64,000 bases of DNA. Origin: Phaeodactylum tricornutum CCAP 1055/1. Lineage: Eukaryota > Bacillariophyta > Bacillariophyceae > Surirellales > Neidiaceae. Position numbers and translations under genes: made by a program. Location: positions 868,001-932,000 of the forward strand of contig NC_011679.1 in NCBI RefSeq assembly GCF_000150955.2, in the 5' to 3' direction. Shown in pieces: positions 30,531 through 40,236 of the stretch. Numbering within the stretch: the first letter of the stretch is position 1; every line of letters starts with the position of its first letter. The notes under the pieces are model-generated. The model was given only the letters and a program-made list of their open reading frames with translations, ran no database searches and was not told the origin of the DNA.

Positions 30531-31199
30531 GTATTGCAACAATTCTGGGAATTCACTACTTGGTGCGAGGCAATTTGCTCGACGCCTCCGCCAGTTACAG
30601 TTAGTACAAATCGGCGGTTTCAAATTGTCTCGACCCGAAAAACAATCTGAATTTGTGGATGCCAGAGTTTACAGTGATGTTTGCTTTTGAAGTGGGTGTG
30701 AAAAGTTTCTACGAGGCGATGCGGAAGCAATTTCAAAGTAGCAGTACCCTTAGTGCAATAACCAATTTTTTCCTTCACGTCAGCTTTTTCTCTGTATGCG
30801 CATCCGAAGCTGAAAGAACTCTAGCTAGCTAGCTAGAGCTATCTATCAACATAATGAATTTTGGACTGTGTAAAGCTTGGTAAAAAGCTGAATTGAGGCC
30901 ATCTGTTCCCGTTAGATGAAGACACAGATTTGCAATGAGTGTACCACCAGTGCTGACAAATATTGAAAGGATGTCAATACTGCAACTATAAACGCCATTG
31001 AAGTGGGATTTTTTGGTAATATGCATATACTTGTTGACTTACGATGTCTTCATCCAGTTCGAACTTATACGATGTCATTATCCAGGTCGAACTTATCCGG
31101 AGATTCTTTTTAAAAACTTGTGCAGACCCGTAAACAATGTTTCTGTGAGATCAGCCAACATGAAGGCCCTTGTTCCCAACCTGATCCACTTGTAGATTA
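30531..31199. other. Intergenic region with a 28-bp tandem repeat
   Basis: No gene seen. Contains CTAGCTAGCTAGCTAG at about 30823-30836 and two near-identical 28-bp units (ACGATGTC...TCGAACTTAT) at 31041-31068 and 31069-31096. Confidence 0.4.
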
Positions 31200-32885
31200 C
31201 TATTCCTCTCGCCGTCTTCGCTTAGGCGGTGCTCCATTGGTTTTATTTGGAAATGTTGATCGCCGGGTGTTATTGGCAGATGGCTGTCGCTGGTCGTGTA
31301 ATCGAGGGCGTTCGCCATCACCCTGATTTTGCGGCGGTCGTCCGGCATGGTTGCTGTTCGCAGGAGAGCCACGATTGTAGCCGCCATAACTTCTTTTGCC
31401 TTGCGCCAGGTTCGCATCGCTCCCTTGACTTCGCGGTCCGTACTTTTCTCCGTCGACCGGTCTGGTGAGTGGCGTATCCGTCCGCGTTCCTCTGGAATGA
31501 GTTGCGCCATTCCGTACGGGCTCTGGCGGTTGACGACGAGACCGTGGATCAAAACTGCTACGTTTCCGACTGCCTGCATCTCGAGCAGACAAGTGAAGAG
31601 GCCGGGGCGACGAAGAACGTCGGAGGTTGTTTCCTTGATGTTGTTGCTGCTGCTGCGGCGGTTGATTGACGGTTCGCAAGTCAACCACGGTTCGATCGGC
31701 CAAAAGGTCAAAGTCTACCAGTCGGGCCAAACCCCGATCCAAATCGAACGCCGTCAGCTTCGAGTTGTTACTGTGATTTCTTGAAAGTGAGTTCCACCCG
31801 TGTACCACTTTCTGTAACAGCTCTAAAGACCGCTCGTGCATGTCGCGAATTACCGACACGGGAACGTACCGACCAGAGGTCAGCAATCGATTCACGTTCC
31901 GATCTATGAGCTCTGGCAGTGTTGCCTGAAGCCCAAAAAGTTCTTGCGGAACCTTGTCCGCCAGGTCCATTTCTGAATTGTTCAGAACACGGAGTCGCGC
32001 CTTTTTGTCACTGTAGACTACAAAGCGGACAGGTCGGCGGGTGGAGGCTGCCATAACGAGAGCCATCCGGTAGTCACTCGGCCGCGTGTTGGTGTTGCCC
32101 CATGCCACTGGTCGGTCGATTGGGCATGCGTATAGCGCTTTTTCAGACGATTCCAGTCCAGTTGTAGAGTGGGTTCCGTCACGTCGGAATATGCGCTCCC
32201 GCACAAAAAGGTCTACCGTCTGTGGCAGCAGTGCCACCATAGTCTGGTCCTGCATACAGCGTTCCACTGCGTTGACTAGTAAGGTTTGTACAGATTTCGA
32301 TGTAGTAGATTCGCAGTGATCCATCCCCACGATATTGCCGATGATGGCATTGCGAAATTCCGATTCTGTCAAATTCCCCGCTACTCTTTGAAGCACGGTT
32401 CGGAGCTCTCGTTGATCATTTCCCTGGATTCGTTCCGCCAAAGACTTGCCACAAATACAGTGCGTACGTAGCTCTTCGGGATAGGAATTGGCTGTGTTGG
32501 TGAGAAAATATTCCGTATTCAGTGGTACATATGTGTCTGGCTGGTCATCCAGCGACACATCATCAATGGAGACTTGCGAGTAGTCCGGACTTTGTCTTTG
32601 TTGTTGTTGCAGCCAGGTAGTCTTGCCGGCGCAGGGTGGTCCAATCGTAATATACAGGGGCGCCGGTTGGTCCGATTTTGAAAAACTCAACTCACAGTCA
32701 GTAGTCGCAGTGCTTTCCGTTTGCATTGCAACGTGGACCTTGGGCTGCGTCAACAAAAAGCTACGCGCGAAAGGAAAGAGTACCACGAAAGAAAAGGTTA
32801 GGTAGCCAGCTTGTCGCTTGCTAGCAAAAGGCATGAAAGGTCGTCCGCACCAACAGTCAATCCTTCTCTTAGAACAGATTTGCAT
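31200..32885 (-). CDS. P-loop kinase-like protein with basic C-terminal tail (copy A)
   Basis: 561 residues from ATG 32885. An ATG at 32834 would start a clean signal-like N-terminus (hydrophobic YLTFSFVVLFPFARSFLL) and is a good alternative. Walker A is IGPPCAGKTT (residues 81-90), followed by SIDDVSLDD and a helical domain with FVRERIF, resembling the zeta/AAA_33 group of P-loop kinases; phosphate acceptor unknown. After a Gln run (PPQQQQQHQ) the last ~140 residues are Arg/Ser/Pro/Gly-rich with RSYGGYNRGS and a terminal PPKRRRREE, which looks like an RNA-binding and nuclear-localisation tail. A leader signal and a nuclear tail disagree, so location is open. Relative to copy B, one missing base in an A-run near 32905 puts an upstream ATG (32980) out of frame. 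Confidence 0.6.
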   Translation of the reverse strand: MQICSKRRIDCWCGRPFMPFASKRQAGYLTFSFVVLFPFARSFLLTQPKVHVAMQTESTATTDCELSFSKSDQPAPLYITIGPPCAGKTTWLQQQQRQSPDYSQVSIDDVSLDDQPDTYVPLNTEYFLTNTANSYPEELRTHCICGKSLAERIQGNDQRELRTVLQRVAGNLTESEFRNAIIGNIVGMDHCESTTSKSVQTLLVNAVERCMQDQTMVALLPQTVDLFVRERIFRRDGTHSTTGLESSEKALYACPIDRPVAWGNTNTRPSDYRMALVMAASTRRPVRFVVYSDKKARLRVLNNSEMDLADKVPQELFGLQATLPELIDRNVNRLLTSGRYVPVSVIRDMHERSLELLQKVVHGWNSLSRNHSNNSKLTAFDLDRGLARLVDFDLLADRTVVDLRTVNQPPQQQQQHQGNNLRRSSSPRPLHLSARDAGSRKRSSFDPRSRRQPPEPVRNGATHSRGTRTDTPLTRPVDGEKYGPRSQGSDANLAQGKRSYGGYNRGSPANSNHAGRPPQNQGDGERPRLHDQRQPSANNTRRSTFPNKTNGAPPKRRRREE

Positions 32886-33586
32886 TGACGCTGCACTGGG
32901 GACCTTAAGAGCGAGTCACAGTCCGTGCAATCGATTACGATCGTGAATGGTGTTGCCCGCTTACCGGCCCTTTCGTTCATCGAAATCGGGGTCCAGGAGT
33001 TATGCTCGATCCGGATTCGCCACGGACCCGGTAGTTTCGTTTTACAGTTAGCGGAACTTGGAAAAATGAAGACTACACTTATTACAATTACTGTGTAACC
33101 TTTAAGTCTTTAAAATACAAACTGCACCAACATAGTCAAGGCGCTCCTCCTTTCACAGTCAGGATCCAAGGAGTTGCATCCCGTACGTGCTCTATCCCTC
33201 TAAGCGTCTCTATACAGTCGATTTTAGAGCTAAAACAACGTCATATCATACTTGGTGTTGTGCTGACCAGTCAACGGGGTACCTACGCCAGTAGACCTTC
33301 ATTGTAGCTAGGTTATCATTCCAGTTCAATCACACAGAATCAATGCACGTCCATTTTGCGGTATAGACCACCAAAGAGGTCAAGAGAGTCATAGAGGAAA
33401 TCCTCGTATGTAGGAGCATTTGCACATCAAAAGGGTCGCCAATGCTGAGCAAAGAACAATACCTCTGTCACTCCTACCCGAAAAAGTAGATGCTCGCGCG
33501 AGCGCCTCGGCTGAGAAAATTCATAAAAAAGTAGGACGGTACGTAAACCTCGGTGTTCATAAATACAAACAAGAATTTTATGTGAA
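32886..33586. other. Intergenic region between kinase-like and membrane-protein genes (copy A)
   Basis: 700 bp, part of the duplication. TTTCACAGTCAGG lies at 33151-33163. Holds the promoter of the kinase-like gene and the 3' end of the membrane-protein gene. No other gene. Confidence 0.45.
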
Positions 33587-35725
33587 CTAGACCATTTCGC
33601 TATTGCTGCTTTGAGGCCGACTTCGCCTCCGCAGTTTCACACGAAGAGATCGCCAGAAGCGCCTCAGATAGAACAACAAGACTGCACGAGACCTTGAAAA
33701 GTAAAGGCCTGCCGTCACCATCCCGCAACCGATAATTATACTTACAGGGATGCATGCAACAATCAGTAGAGTAGTAGTATACTGTCGATCATAGTAGAAG
33801 TAGCCACCATAAGTGTTGCCGAAATAGCCAACTATCGCATAGTACAAGAGAATACAAACCGATAAAGGCGCTCCGATCCACCCACCCAGCTGAAGTACAG
33901 GATGGTCCAGCGCGAGGCCCATACCTAGTCCAATAGTCCCCATTACCGGAAATTCTCGGTTCACAAAAGCTAAAACCAATTGCACCACAATGACGCTATA
34001 TATTCCCCATAGCACCATCTCTCGGACGGCAAGGCTGAGTGATGCCGTGCACAAGCATATGAATGTAAAAACAAGCAATACTGGACTCAGCATGTCTAGC
34101 CAAGTTTCTTCCAGCCAAAGTCGGACTGCAAAGATAGACAACGCCAAGCAACCTGCTCCCGACTTTGTCTTGATGAATAGTAGGAGCACCAGCGCCGAAA
34201 GAAACAGAGATATTGCGGCAGCAACGTACCCAATGCCGCTAGTCCAGCGGAAACATCTACTTCCTTCGTTCCTCAAGGGTTGTTGAAAATCGGGGAAGGA
34301 AGTTGAGTTTGCAACTACAGTATACATCATCGACTGCGGGTCCAGCTGTATGATATGCAAAACCTCTTGATACGACGACCACTCATCAACAAATCTATCC
34401 TCTTGCAGCCTGATCCAGTATCGTCCATCGTGAGCTTTGCCAACGGATTCTAACCATCCCCCTCCGTCACTGTTTAGAAGAGTTGTGTTTCGAAATCCCT
34501 GACTTATGTTTTCATTGGAAGATACACACGCAACTGCTTGCGTTGTGTATTCATATATTTCCTCGTCGTCGTGTCCAACAAACTCCGTATAGAGGAAACA
34601 GAATCCTTCCATTGTTTCACCAGAACCTTCGTTAATACTCACGAAGCTATGCGGTTCGTGGAGTTGACTGTACACAGTAAGATTTCCATTTACGTTGGTC
34701 GCAACTAGTGTTTCCGTATCCATATAGGAATCCCAACCATGATGTTCCTTTTCGGCCATTCTACCGCGAAAGTAAGTAGTTCCGTCACTCATATGAATGT
34801 ATGATGATCCATCAGAATATGAATATCTCTGACTTGCCCATTCCTTTAGTTCTTGCGGGATATTTTCTAACGAGTCAATATCAAATTCCACGGAATCACC
34901 TGACTGTGATGTGATACTCTTCAAGCACATGGAAGATCCTTCGGAGCTGTACAAAAATATCAAAAGTGATAGCGCAGTCAGACAAGCAGTCACTGTGAGT
35001 GCCGTCAGTAGGTACAACAGGCTGACCAAGATTGGGACGGTCGGTTGCCGCGCTGGGTCCCTAAATAGATACGAGTCTATCTTTTGGGTCACCCGAGCGT
35101 GTACCAGGTCCAGTTCGCTGTAGTTCAAGTCCAACTTGTGCAACGGTGCCGTTCTTGGCCTGTTCAGATTCTCATTTGCGACTGGCCGTCCTTGAGGCTC
35201 TTCTTGCTGAGCCTTTCGCGCAAGCAATTCCATGCCCTTCTTGAGACGTACTGTGAACCAGTAAAAGACAATAGCATCCAGGCAAGCTAAGAGGGCTACC
35301 ATCCCGCATTTGACAATCCATGATTGCAGTTCGAGCGCACTGAACTGCGCAAGCCCGAAATCCCTTCGCTCGTCGGAATCGAAGTCGTCGTTCAATACAG
35401 CGTGCGTCGAGTTTCCCACAATATACGAAGGCGAGTATTGTAGATTGTATAGGGTGATTAAAGCGAGAAGGATCGTGTTAACGAGGAGCAGACCCAGCGG
35501 AAACCTGGCAAAGATCCACCAGAATCTCCATCCAGCAACAGGCGCCATCGCCTCTTCTTCTTCGTCGTCATCATCATTCTCCTCTTCCGCATCGTTTTCG
35601 ACTGGTGTGTTCATGATTTCCAAGGTTTCCATCCGGCGTTCTTCTGCCTCGGAAGAAATTCCCGTGGCGCGTCTGTTGTGGCGGTCGGCAGCAGTTGACT
35701 CCGGTCCCGTAGTAAACGCGTTCAT
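33587..35725 (-). CDS. Multi-pass membrane protein of a local four-member family (copy A)
   Basis: 712 residues. The N-terminal ~70 residues are hydrophilic with METLEIMNTPVEN and a strongly acidic run (NDDDDEEEEA). Two membrane spans follow (FPLGLLLVNTILLALITLY; MVALLACLDAIVFYWF), a His/Arg-rich loop, a third span (LLYLLTALTVTACLTALSLLIFLY), and then an extracytoplasmic domain of ~230 residues with several N-glycosylation sequons (NGNLTV, NENIS, RNTT, NSTS) and paired Cys. The C-terminal half has five or six further spans and ends in a basic RRRSRPQSS tail. A WxFWW motif precedes the first span. I do not recognise the family; receptor- or transporter-like topology is all that can be said. 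Paralogs: 44622-46778, 37418-39433 and the remnant at 42081. Confidence 0.75.
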   Translation of the reverse strand: MNAFTTGPESTAADRHNRRATGISSEAEERRMETLEIMNTPVENDAEEENDDDDEEEEAMAPVAGWRFWWIFARFPLGLLLVNTILLALITLYNLQYSPSYIVGNSTHAVLNDDFDSDERRDFGLAQFSALELQSWIVKCGMVALLACLDAIVFYWFTVRLKKGMELLARKAQQEEPQGRPVANENLNRPRTAPLHKLDLNYSELDLVHARVTQKIDSYLFRDPARQPTVPILVSLLYLLTALTVTACLTALSLLIFLYSSEGSSMCLKSITSQSGDSVEFDIDSLENIPQELKEWASQRYSYSDGSSYIHMSDGTTYFRGRMAEKEHHGWDSYMDTETLVATNVNGNLTVYSQLHEPHSFVSINEGSGETMEGFCFLYTEFVGHDDEEIYEYTTQAVACVSSNENISQGFRNTTLLNSDGGGWLESVGKAHDGRYWIRLQEDRFVDEWSSYQEVLHIIQLDPQSMMYTVVANSTSFPDFQQPLRNEGSRCFRWTSGIGYVAAAISLFLSALVLLLFIKTKSGAGCLALSIFAVRLWLEETWLDMLSPVLLVFTFICLCTASLSLAVREMVLWGIYSVIVVQLVLAFVNREFPVMGTIGLGMGLALDHPVLQLGGWIGAPLSVCILLYYAIVGYFGNTYGGYFYYDRQYTTTLLIVACIPVSIIIGCGMVTAGLYFSRSRAVLLFYLRRFWRSLRVKLRRRSRPQSSNSEMV

Positions 35726-37417
35726 CCTTTTCGTGTCGACGACGGGTGCGTATATGCGATACGTGTATTTGATACGTAAATGCGATACGTGTATGGATGT
35801 TCCTTCCGTCCGTCGATAAATCCCGACAACCCGCAGTCGAAAGTGTTCTGCCTGGAAACGGAGCTATTACAGATTGCGTAGCAAGCGCTTCTCTACTGGA
35901 AGGATAGAAACGTAACCACCAAGAGTGTTTCGTACGGGACAAATGGAGGATCTTTGGTGAAATGCTGAAAGTTTCAAAGCCGAAAACGGACTCGGAAGTG
36001 AACGATCGTCGATGACAGATGCTGACAGCTACCGTGACGAACGCGAGACAACATTGTTGACAGAATCCTGCACGAACGAGGGTACCGCAAATAGACACAC
36101 GTTGCAAAAGATACCTCTTTGGGGGAAAGAAAGATCCACGTGCCAATTATAACACATTTTGACAGAAAGAAGAGCGGCCAGAGTTCGATGGAATCACAGG
36201 TCTCTCTTCTCAGACAGGAAAAAGAATCAAATTCTGACGGAGAAGAATCTGCGAGCTCTTTGAGTCGTGAATGGGATGAGCTCGTGCTCTTTCGCAAATG
36301 CCGCAGGACCCACAGACGGGTCAAACGGGAATCGTCTCTACCCACAGTCAACACACGAAGGGCAGACTACCTACGGTATCTTCCCGCCGACCGTGAGTTC
36401 CGTTTCGGCTCTGTCCGAGTCGTCCATTGTATCCTTCTCTGTTACGTGGTGGGACTGGAAAGTATTCGTTGGCCGTAGATTTAGCCATCGAACAAAGCTT
36501 CCCAGCATGCTCGTGGCGTATTGGGCACGACCAACGGTGCTGTTCTTTAGAACTCAGCCGACATTGAGACAAGCCTGTCGAACTTTGCGTCAGGAAACGC
36601 ACAGTCAACAGCTAGAGATACCATCGGCGTGCCTTTCCTAGTGTGAGAAGTGGTACGAAGCGCGTTGGAAGCCGACACACTCGTCAAGGAAACGGATTGA
36701 CAAACGTCAGACAGGGCCGATGGACCCATTCCAGCCGCACACGCAAAAGGTATGTTGCCCGAAACGTCGGCAGCTACAGTAGCGGACAACGCGGTCGTAA
36801 GCTCAGCATGCTCCGCCGATACTCCGGTGTGCCCTACAACTTGGGAGTGGACCAGCCAAGGGTGCGGCAAGGCCAGCCATTGCCATGCAGGTTTCCATCA
36901 CAGTCTTCAAAAAGAAGATTTTTCATCTTGCGCCGCATTGCTGACCTTTGCAATGACAAGCATAGCAAGTCGCTGCTCCGTTAGTGGTCTCTTTTCCCAA
37001 TTTGGTGCTATTTTGGATTGCTATATTCTAGACAAGGCTTGCATGGTTACCTTTCGCTAGTTCCACTTTTCCGTAGTCTTGTGATGCAAAGCAGACGAGA
37101 AGCGTGGGATTCACATTACACATGTATTTCAAACTGTGCCAGTACGTGATACAGCAATTGCGGGTGGGTCAGTTTACATCAACATTAAGCGCAGAGAAGA
37201 ACAGAACGATCACATATCCCAGTGTGCAAATTGTAAAAAGGCATACGCTGCAAAAAAAGCAATACTCATTAAGATTTGGTGATTATGGTTTGCCGAGTTT
37301 TAGTGGTGACTGTGATGGATTGTTCGACGTCCACAAGATACAACGTAAAAATAGAATCTCACAGTCAGCAGCTAGTCAGTCAACATGCCTTTAAATCTGT
37401 GTATAAAAGTCCATTTC
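35726..37417. other. Intergenic region right of duplication copy A
   Basis: The first 757 bp (to 36482) belong to the duplication. 36193-36482 is also found at 53403-53691. Beyond 36482 the sequence is unique in the window. Several short plus-strand frames (for example 36752-37060) show no family character. TGACTGTGA and TCTCACAGTCAGC words lie near 37307 and 37357. No gene called. Confidence 0.4.
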
Positions 37418-39433
37418 TCAGCTTCTGCTTTGTTGTCGAATTTGCGGCCGTATTTTCAGGCAAAGCGATCGCCACAAACGCCTCAGGTAGAACAGCAGAA
37501 ATGGGCGGTATCTTGTGAGTTGATTCCCTGCCGTCACCATCCCGCAAGCAATAAGGACACTCAATGGAATAAACGCCACCAGTTCCAACCAATCAATGGA
37601 ATCAGTGATTGAGTAGAACAAAAGAAAAAAGACAGCAAATGGTCCTCCAATCCAGCCACCCAGCTGAAGTACGGGATGGTCCCGAGCAATGCCCAGACCC
37701 AGGCCAAAAACCACCACGGGGTAAAATTCGAAAACCAGTTGCAGGATGATAACGCAGTACATTCCCCACAGCATCTGCTCTCGGACAACTAAGCTGGGTG
37801 ACCCCATGATCAAGTAAAAAGCTGTCGCAATAATCAGCACGAGACTTAGCAAGCCTGCCAACGTTTCATCTATCCAAGTCAGAGTTGCAACGATAGACAT
37901 AGCCAAGCAACCCGCACTTGATGGAATTTTCAAAGTTTGTTCCATTGCAAGAGCAAAAATAAACAGAAATACTGCAGCAGCACTATATCCAATTTCTTGG
38001 ATCCGAAGGTTGCATTTTCCTTCTCTGGACCACACCGGTCGAAAGTCACGGGAATGGGTTTTATTGGCAATTGTTGTAGCCACCATGGTTTGTGGATTCA
38101 CTCGTACTATTTGCACTTCTTGGATGGACCAAAAATGCCTATCTACTCCATCCTGGCGTACCCAGTACTCACCATCATAAGCTCTGCCCAAACATGATCT
38201 CAGTTCCTGTTGGTTGCTGCTGGAAAAAGTAGTGTTCCGAACTTCTTGATTGGCATCTTCTTTAGAGTCAATGCAAGCAACAGAGAAGACACTACTCGCG
38301 TAGGGGACAGAGAAGAAGGTATCTATATCGTAGCCTTCCTGGACCACCTCCTTGTACAAGAAACAGAAGGAAGTTGATGTTCCACTGTTGTCTTCCAAGA
38401 CACTTGCAAAAAACGTAGGGCTGCTCACATGGCTATACATGGAAACACTTCCATCCGCCTTGGACGCAAGCAGCCTTAGGTTTGAATCCCTGTCAGATTC
38501 TATAGAATGAAACCCGTTGATCCTCATACCATGGTAAACAGAAAGCATTGTAGGTTCTTGTATATATGCTGCAGACCCTCGGAAGTAAAGAGTCCCATCG
38601 GATAGACGGACGTATGTTGCTTCAACGGAGGATCCTTCGTTCGCCCAGTCTAGCAAATCTTCCGGGACACCATCTGTCTGATTGAATTTGATGACATTGG
38701 TGTCCCTTGCTGTACACAGAGACATTCCTTGCGCGCTATTTACAAATATCAGCAGCAAAACCGAAGTCAGAGAAGCCGTCGCCGCGAGTGCCATAAGCAG
38801 GTACAACAAGCTGACCAAAAAGGGAAACGTTGATTGCCATGCTGGATCGCGATGAAGATACGCGTCTACCTTTTGCGCGACTCGAGCGTGCACGTGGTCC
38901 AGTACCTTCAAATCTAATTGCGGGAGCGGTGCCGCTGTTCTCCATATCGGACTCTGCGTCTCGGCGCTTTGTGCTTGCGAGTCCTGTGCTTGATGCTCCC
39001 TCACTAGCAAGTGCATATCCTTCCGAAGAAACGCGGCGGCCAAGTACAGGAAAATGATATCCAAGAATGCCATCACTACCACCCCTACGCATTTGACACG
39101 AAACCTCGTCATCATGAGCATTAACGAGCTCGTCTCCCAATCATTGTTATAGGTGTCTTGGTAGTCATTTTTTGGATTGTACAGGGACAGGAAAAGCAAC
39201 ACAACCGTGTTGATGAGGAGTAGAGCCAACGGGTACTTGGCAAAGGCCCACCAGAATCTCCATCCGGCAATATGCCTCGAAAGAGGATAACGAGCTTCGA
39301 AATCATCTGGCATCGACTCCTCTTCGTCCATATCGGTGGCATCCACGTCGTCGACGGGACTCCCCATGATTTCCATGGTTTCCATCTGGCGCTCCCCGAT
39401 TGCGGACGGAACACCCGCTGTAGACCTGTTCAT
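37418..39433 (-). CDS. Multi-pass membrane protein, diverged third paralog (copy C)
   Basis: 671 residues, ATG 39433. Same architecture as copies A and B: ERQMETMEIMGSPVDD near the start, an acidic MDEEESMPDDF run, the GWRFWWAFAKYPLALLLINTVVLL first span, HVHARVAQKVDAYLHRDPAWQSTFPFLVSLLYLLMAL, and DHPVLQLGGWIGGPFAVFF near the end. Overall identity to A is perhaps half, so this is an old paralog, not part of the recent duplication. The extracytoplasmic domain is the most diverged part and keeps the pattern of Cys and sequons only loosely. It lies between the two recent copies in the same orientation. Function unknown. Confidence 0.75.
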   Translation of the reverse strand: MNRSTAGVPSAIGERQMETMEIMGSPVDDVDATDMDEEESMPDDFEARYPLSRHIAGWRFWWAFAKYPLALLLINTVVLLFLSLYNPKNDYQDTYNNDWETSSLMLMMTRFRVKCVGVVVMAFLDIIFLYLAAAFLRKDMHLLVREHQAQDSQAQSAETQSPIWRTAAPLPQLDLKVLDHVHARVAQKVDAYLHRDPAWQSTFPFLVSLLYLLMALAATASLTSVLLLIFVNSAQGMSLCTARDTNVIKFNQTDGVPEDLLDWANEGSSVEATYVRLSDGTLYFRGSAAYIQEPTMLSVYHGMRINGFHSIESDRDSNLRLLASKADGSVSMYSHVSSPTFFASVLEDNSGTSTSFCFLYKEVVQEGYDIDTFFSVPYASSVFSVACIDSKEDANQEVRNTTFSSSNQQELRSCLGRAYDGEYWVRQDGVDRHFWSIQEVQIVRVNPQTMVATTIANKTHSRDFRPVWSREGKCNLRIQEIGYSAAAVFLFIFALAMEQTLKIPSSAGCLAMSIVATLTWIDETLAGLLSLVLIIATAFYLIMGSPSLVVREQMLWGMYCVIILQLVFEFYPVVVFGLGLGIARDHPVLQLGGWIGGPFAVFFLLFYSITDSIDWLELVAFIPLSVLIACGMVTAGNQLTRYRPFLLFYLRRLWRSLCLKIRPQIRQQSRS

Positions 39434-40236
39434 GTGCTGTGTGGATCGACCTTATAGTAAATGTAAGTGCCCTTGCGAATGCCAGTTCTGCGGAATTGGG
39501 TGGTAGGTGTTGGTCACGGATCCTTTCACTGGACAAGGTTCTTTTGCAACTGTGGAAGCGTTGTTGGTGGAACTCTTACTTGCGTTGGATGCGATAGAAC
39601 TGTCCAGCATGATAAGGAATATACGAGAACAAAAACGCTTCGTTACACAGTTAGATCCATTGAAGCTTGTCGATCGTTACTGATAGTGGCACGTGTCATT
39701 CAGCCATTCATCGATGACTTAACACTTACACTTAAAGCAAGTACGTTGAACCAAGATCCCCCCGTTGGGTTTGGACTTCATAAATGGATAGTTCTCTACC
39801 GAAAAGAAGGGATGTCGTGTTCGTTTTTCACAGTCAGTCCGACCCATCGATATACAATCCGCGAACTCTACGAATCGGGAAAGAAGAGCTCTGATCGTCC
39901 GCGCCCGCGCCTGTGCGACAGAATCCGGCCGGACGAATTGGTAGGGATTCGACTCCAACGTGAGTTGACAATTGGATAGTCGGCGCTTCGACTCCGCCAC
40001 AATCCCGATCGTAGATCGACTCCCGATTCGATTGTTGACAGAGCTGATCTGCTTCCAGTTACTGCGCAACTCCAGTTGCTAGCGTTAAAAACAACCTAAT
40101 GAGCGAAGGGCTCTTGCGAGAGAGAGTCTCGTCGTGTTGAAACTGTTGCAAACAGATTACTTTTCCCTACCAGTGCTACTGCTGCTGCTACTTGCTACTG
40201 TTACAGTTGCTCGCTTGTGCGACCGAACACGAGAGT
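39434..40236. other. Intergenic region between divergent genes
   Basis: About 800 bp between the starts of copy C (minus) and the LRAT-like gene (plus). TTCACAGTCAGTCC lies at 39827-39840. A 170-codon plus-strand frame at 39467-39979 has no recognisable feature and I do not call it. Promoter sequences for both genes are expected here. Confidence 0.4.

Larger units (their letters stand above)
31384..36482. repeat. Segmental duplication, copy A (5.1 kb)
   Basis: Direct-orientation match to 42420-47229 plus 53403-53691, offset about 11.04 kb, with only scattered substitutions and small indels (about 98-99% by eye) except for a diverged patch in its first ~60 bp. It holds most of the P-loop kinase-like gene and the whole membrane-protein gene with the region upstream. 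Copy A is uninterrupted and so shows the original order. Confidence 0.9.

Noticed and set aside
36119-37060. Chain of plus-strand frames right of duplication copy A
   Set aside because: Partly repeated at 53404-53691 with differences that do not respect codons. No family resemblance.
39467-39979. 170-codon plus-strand frame between divergent genes
   Set aside because: Low coding character and no motif. More likely promoter sequence of the flanking genes.
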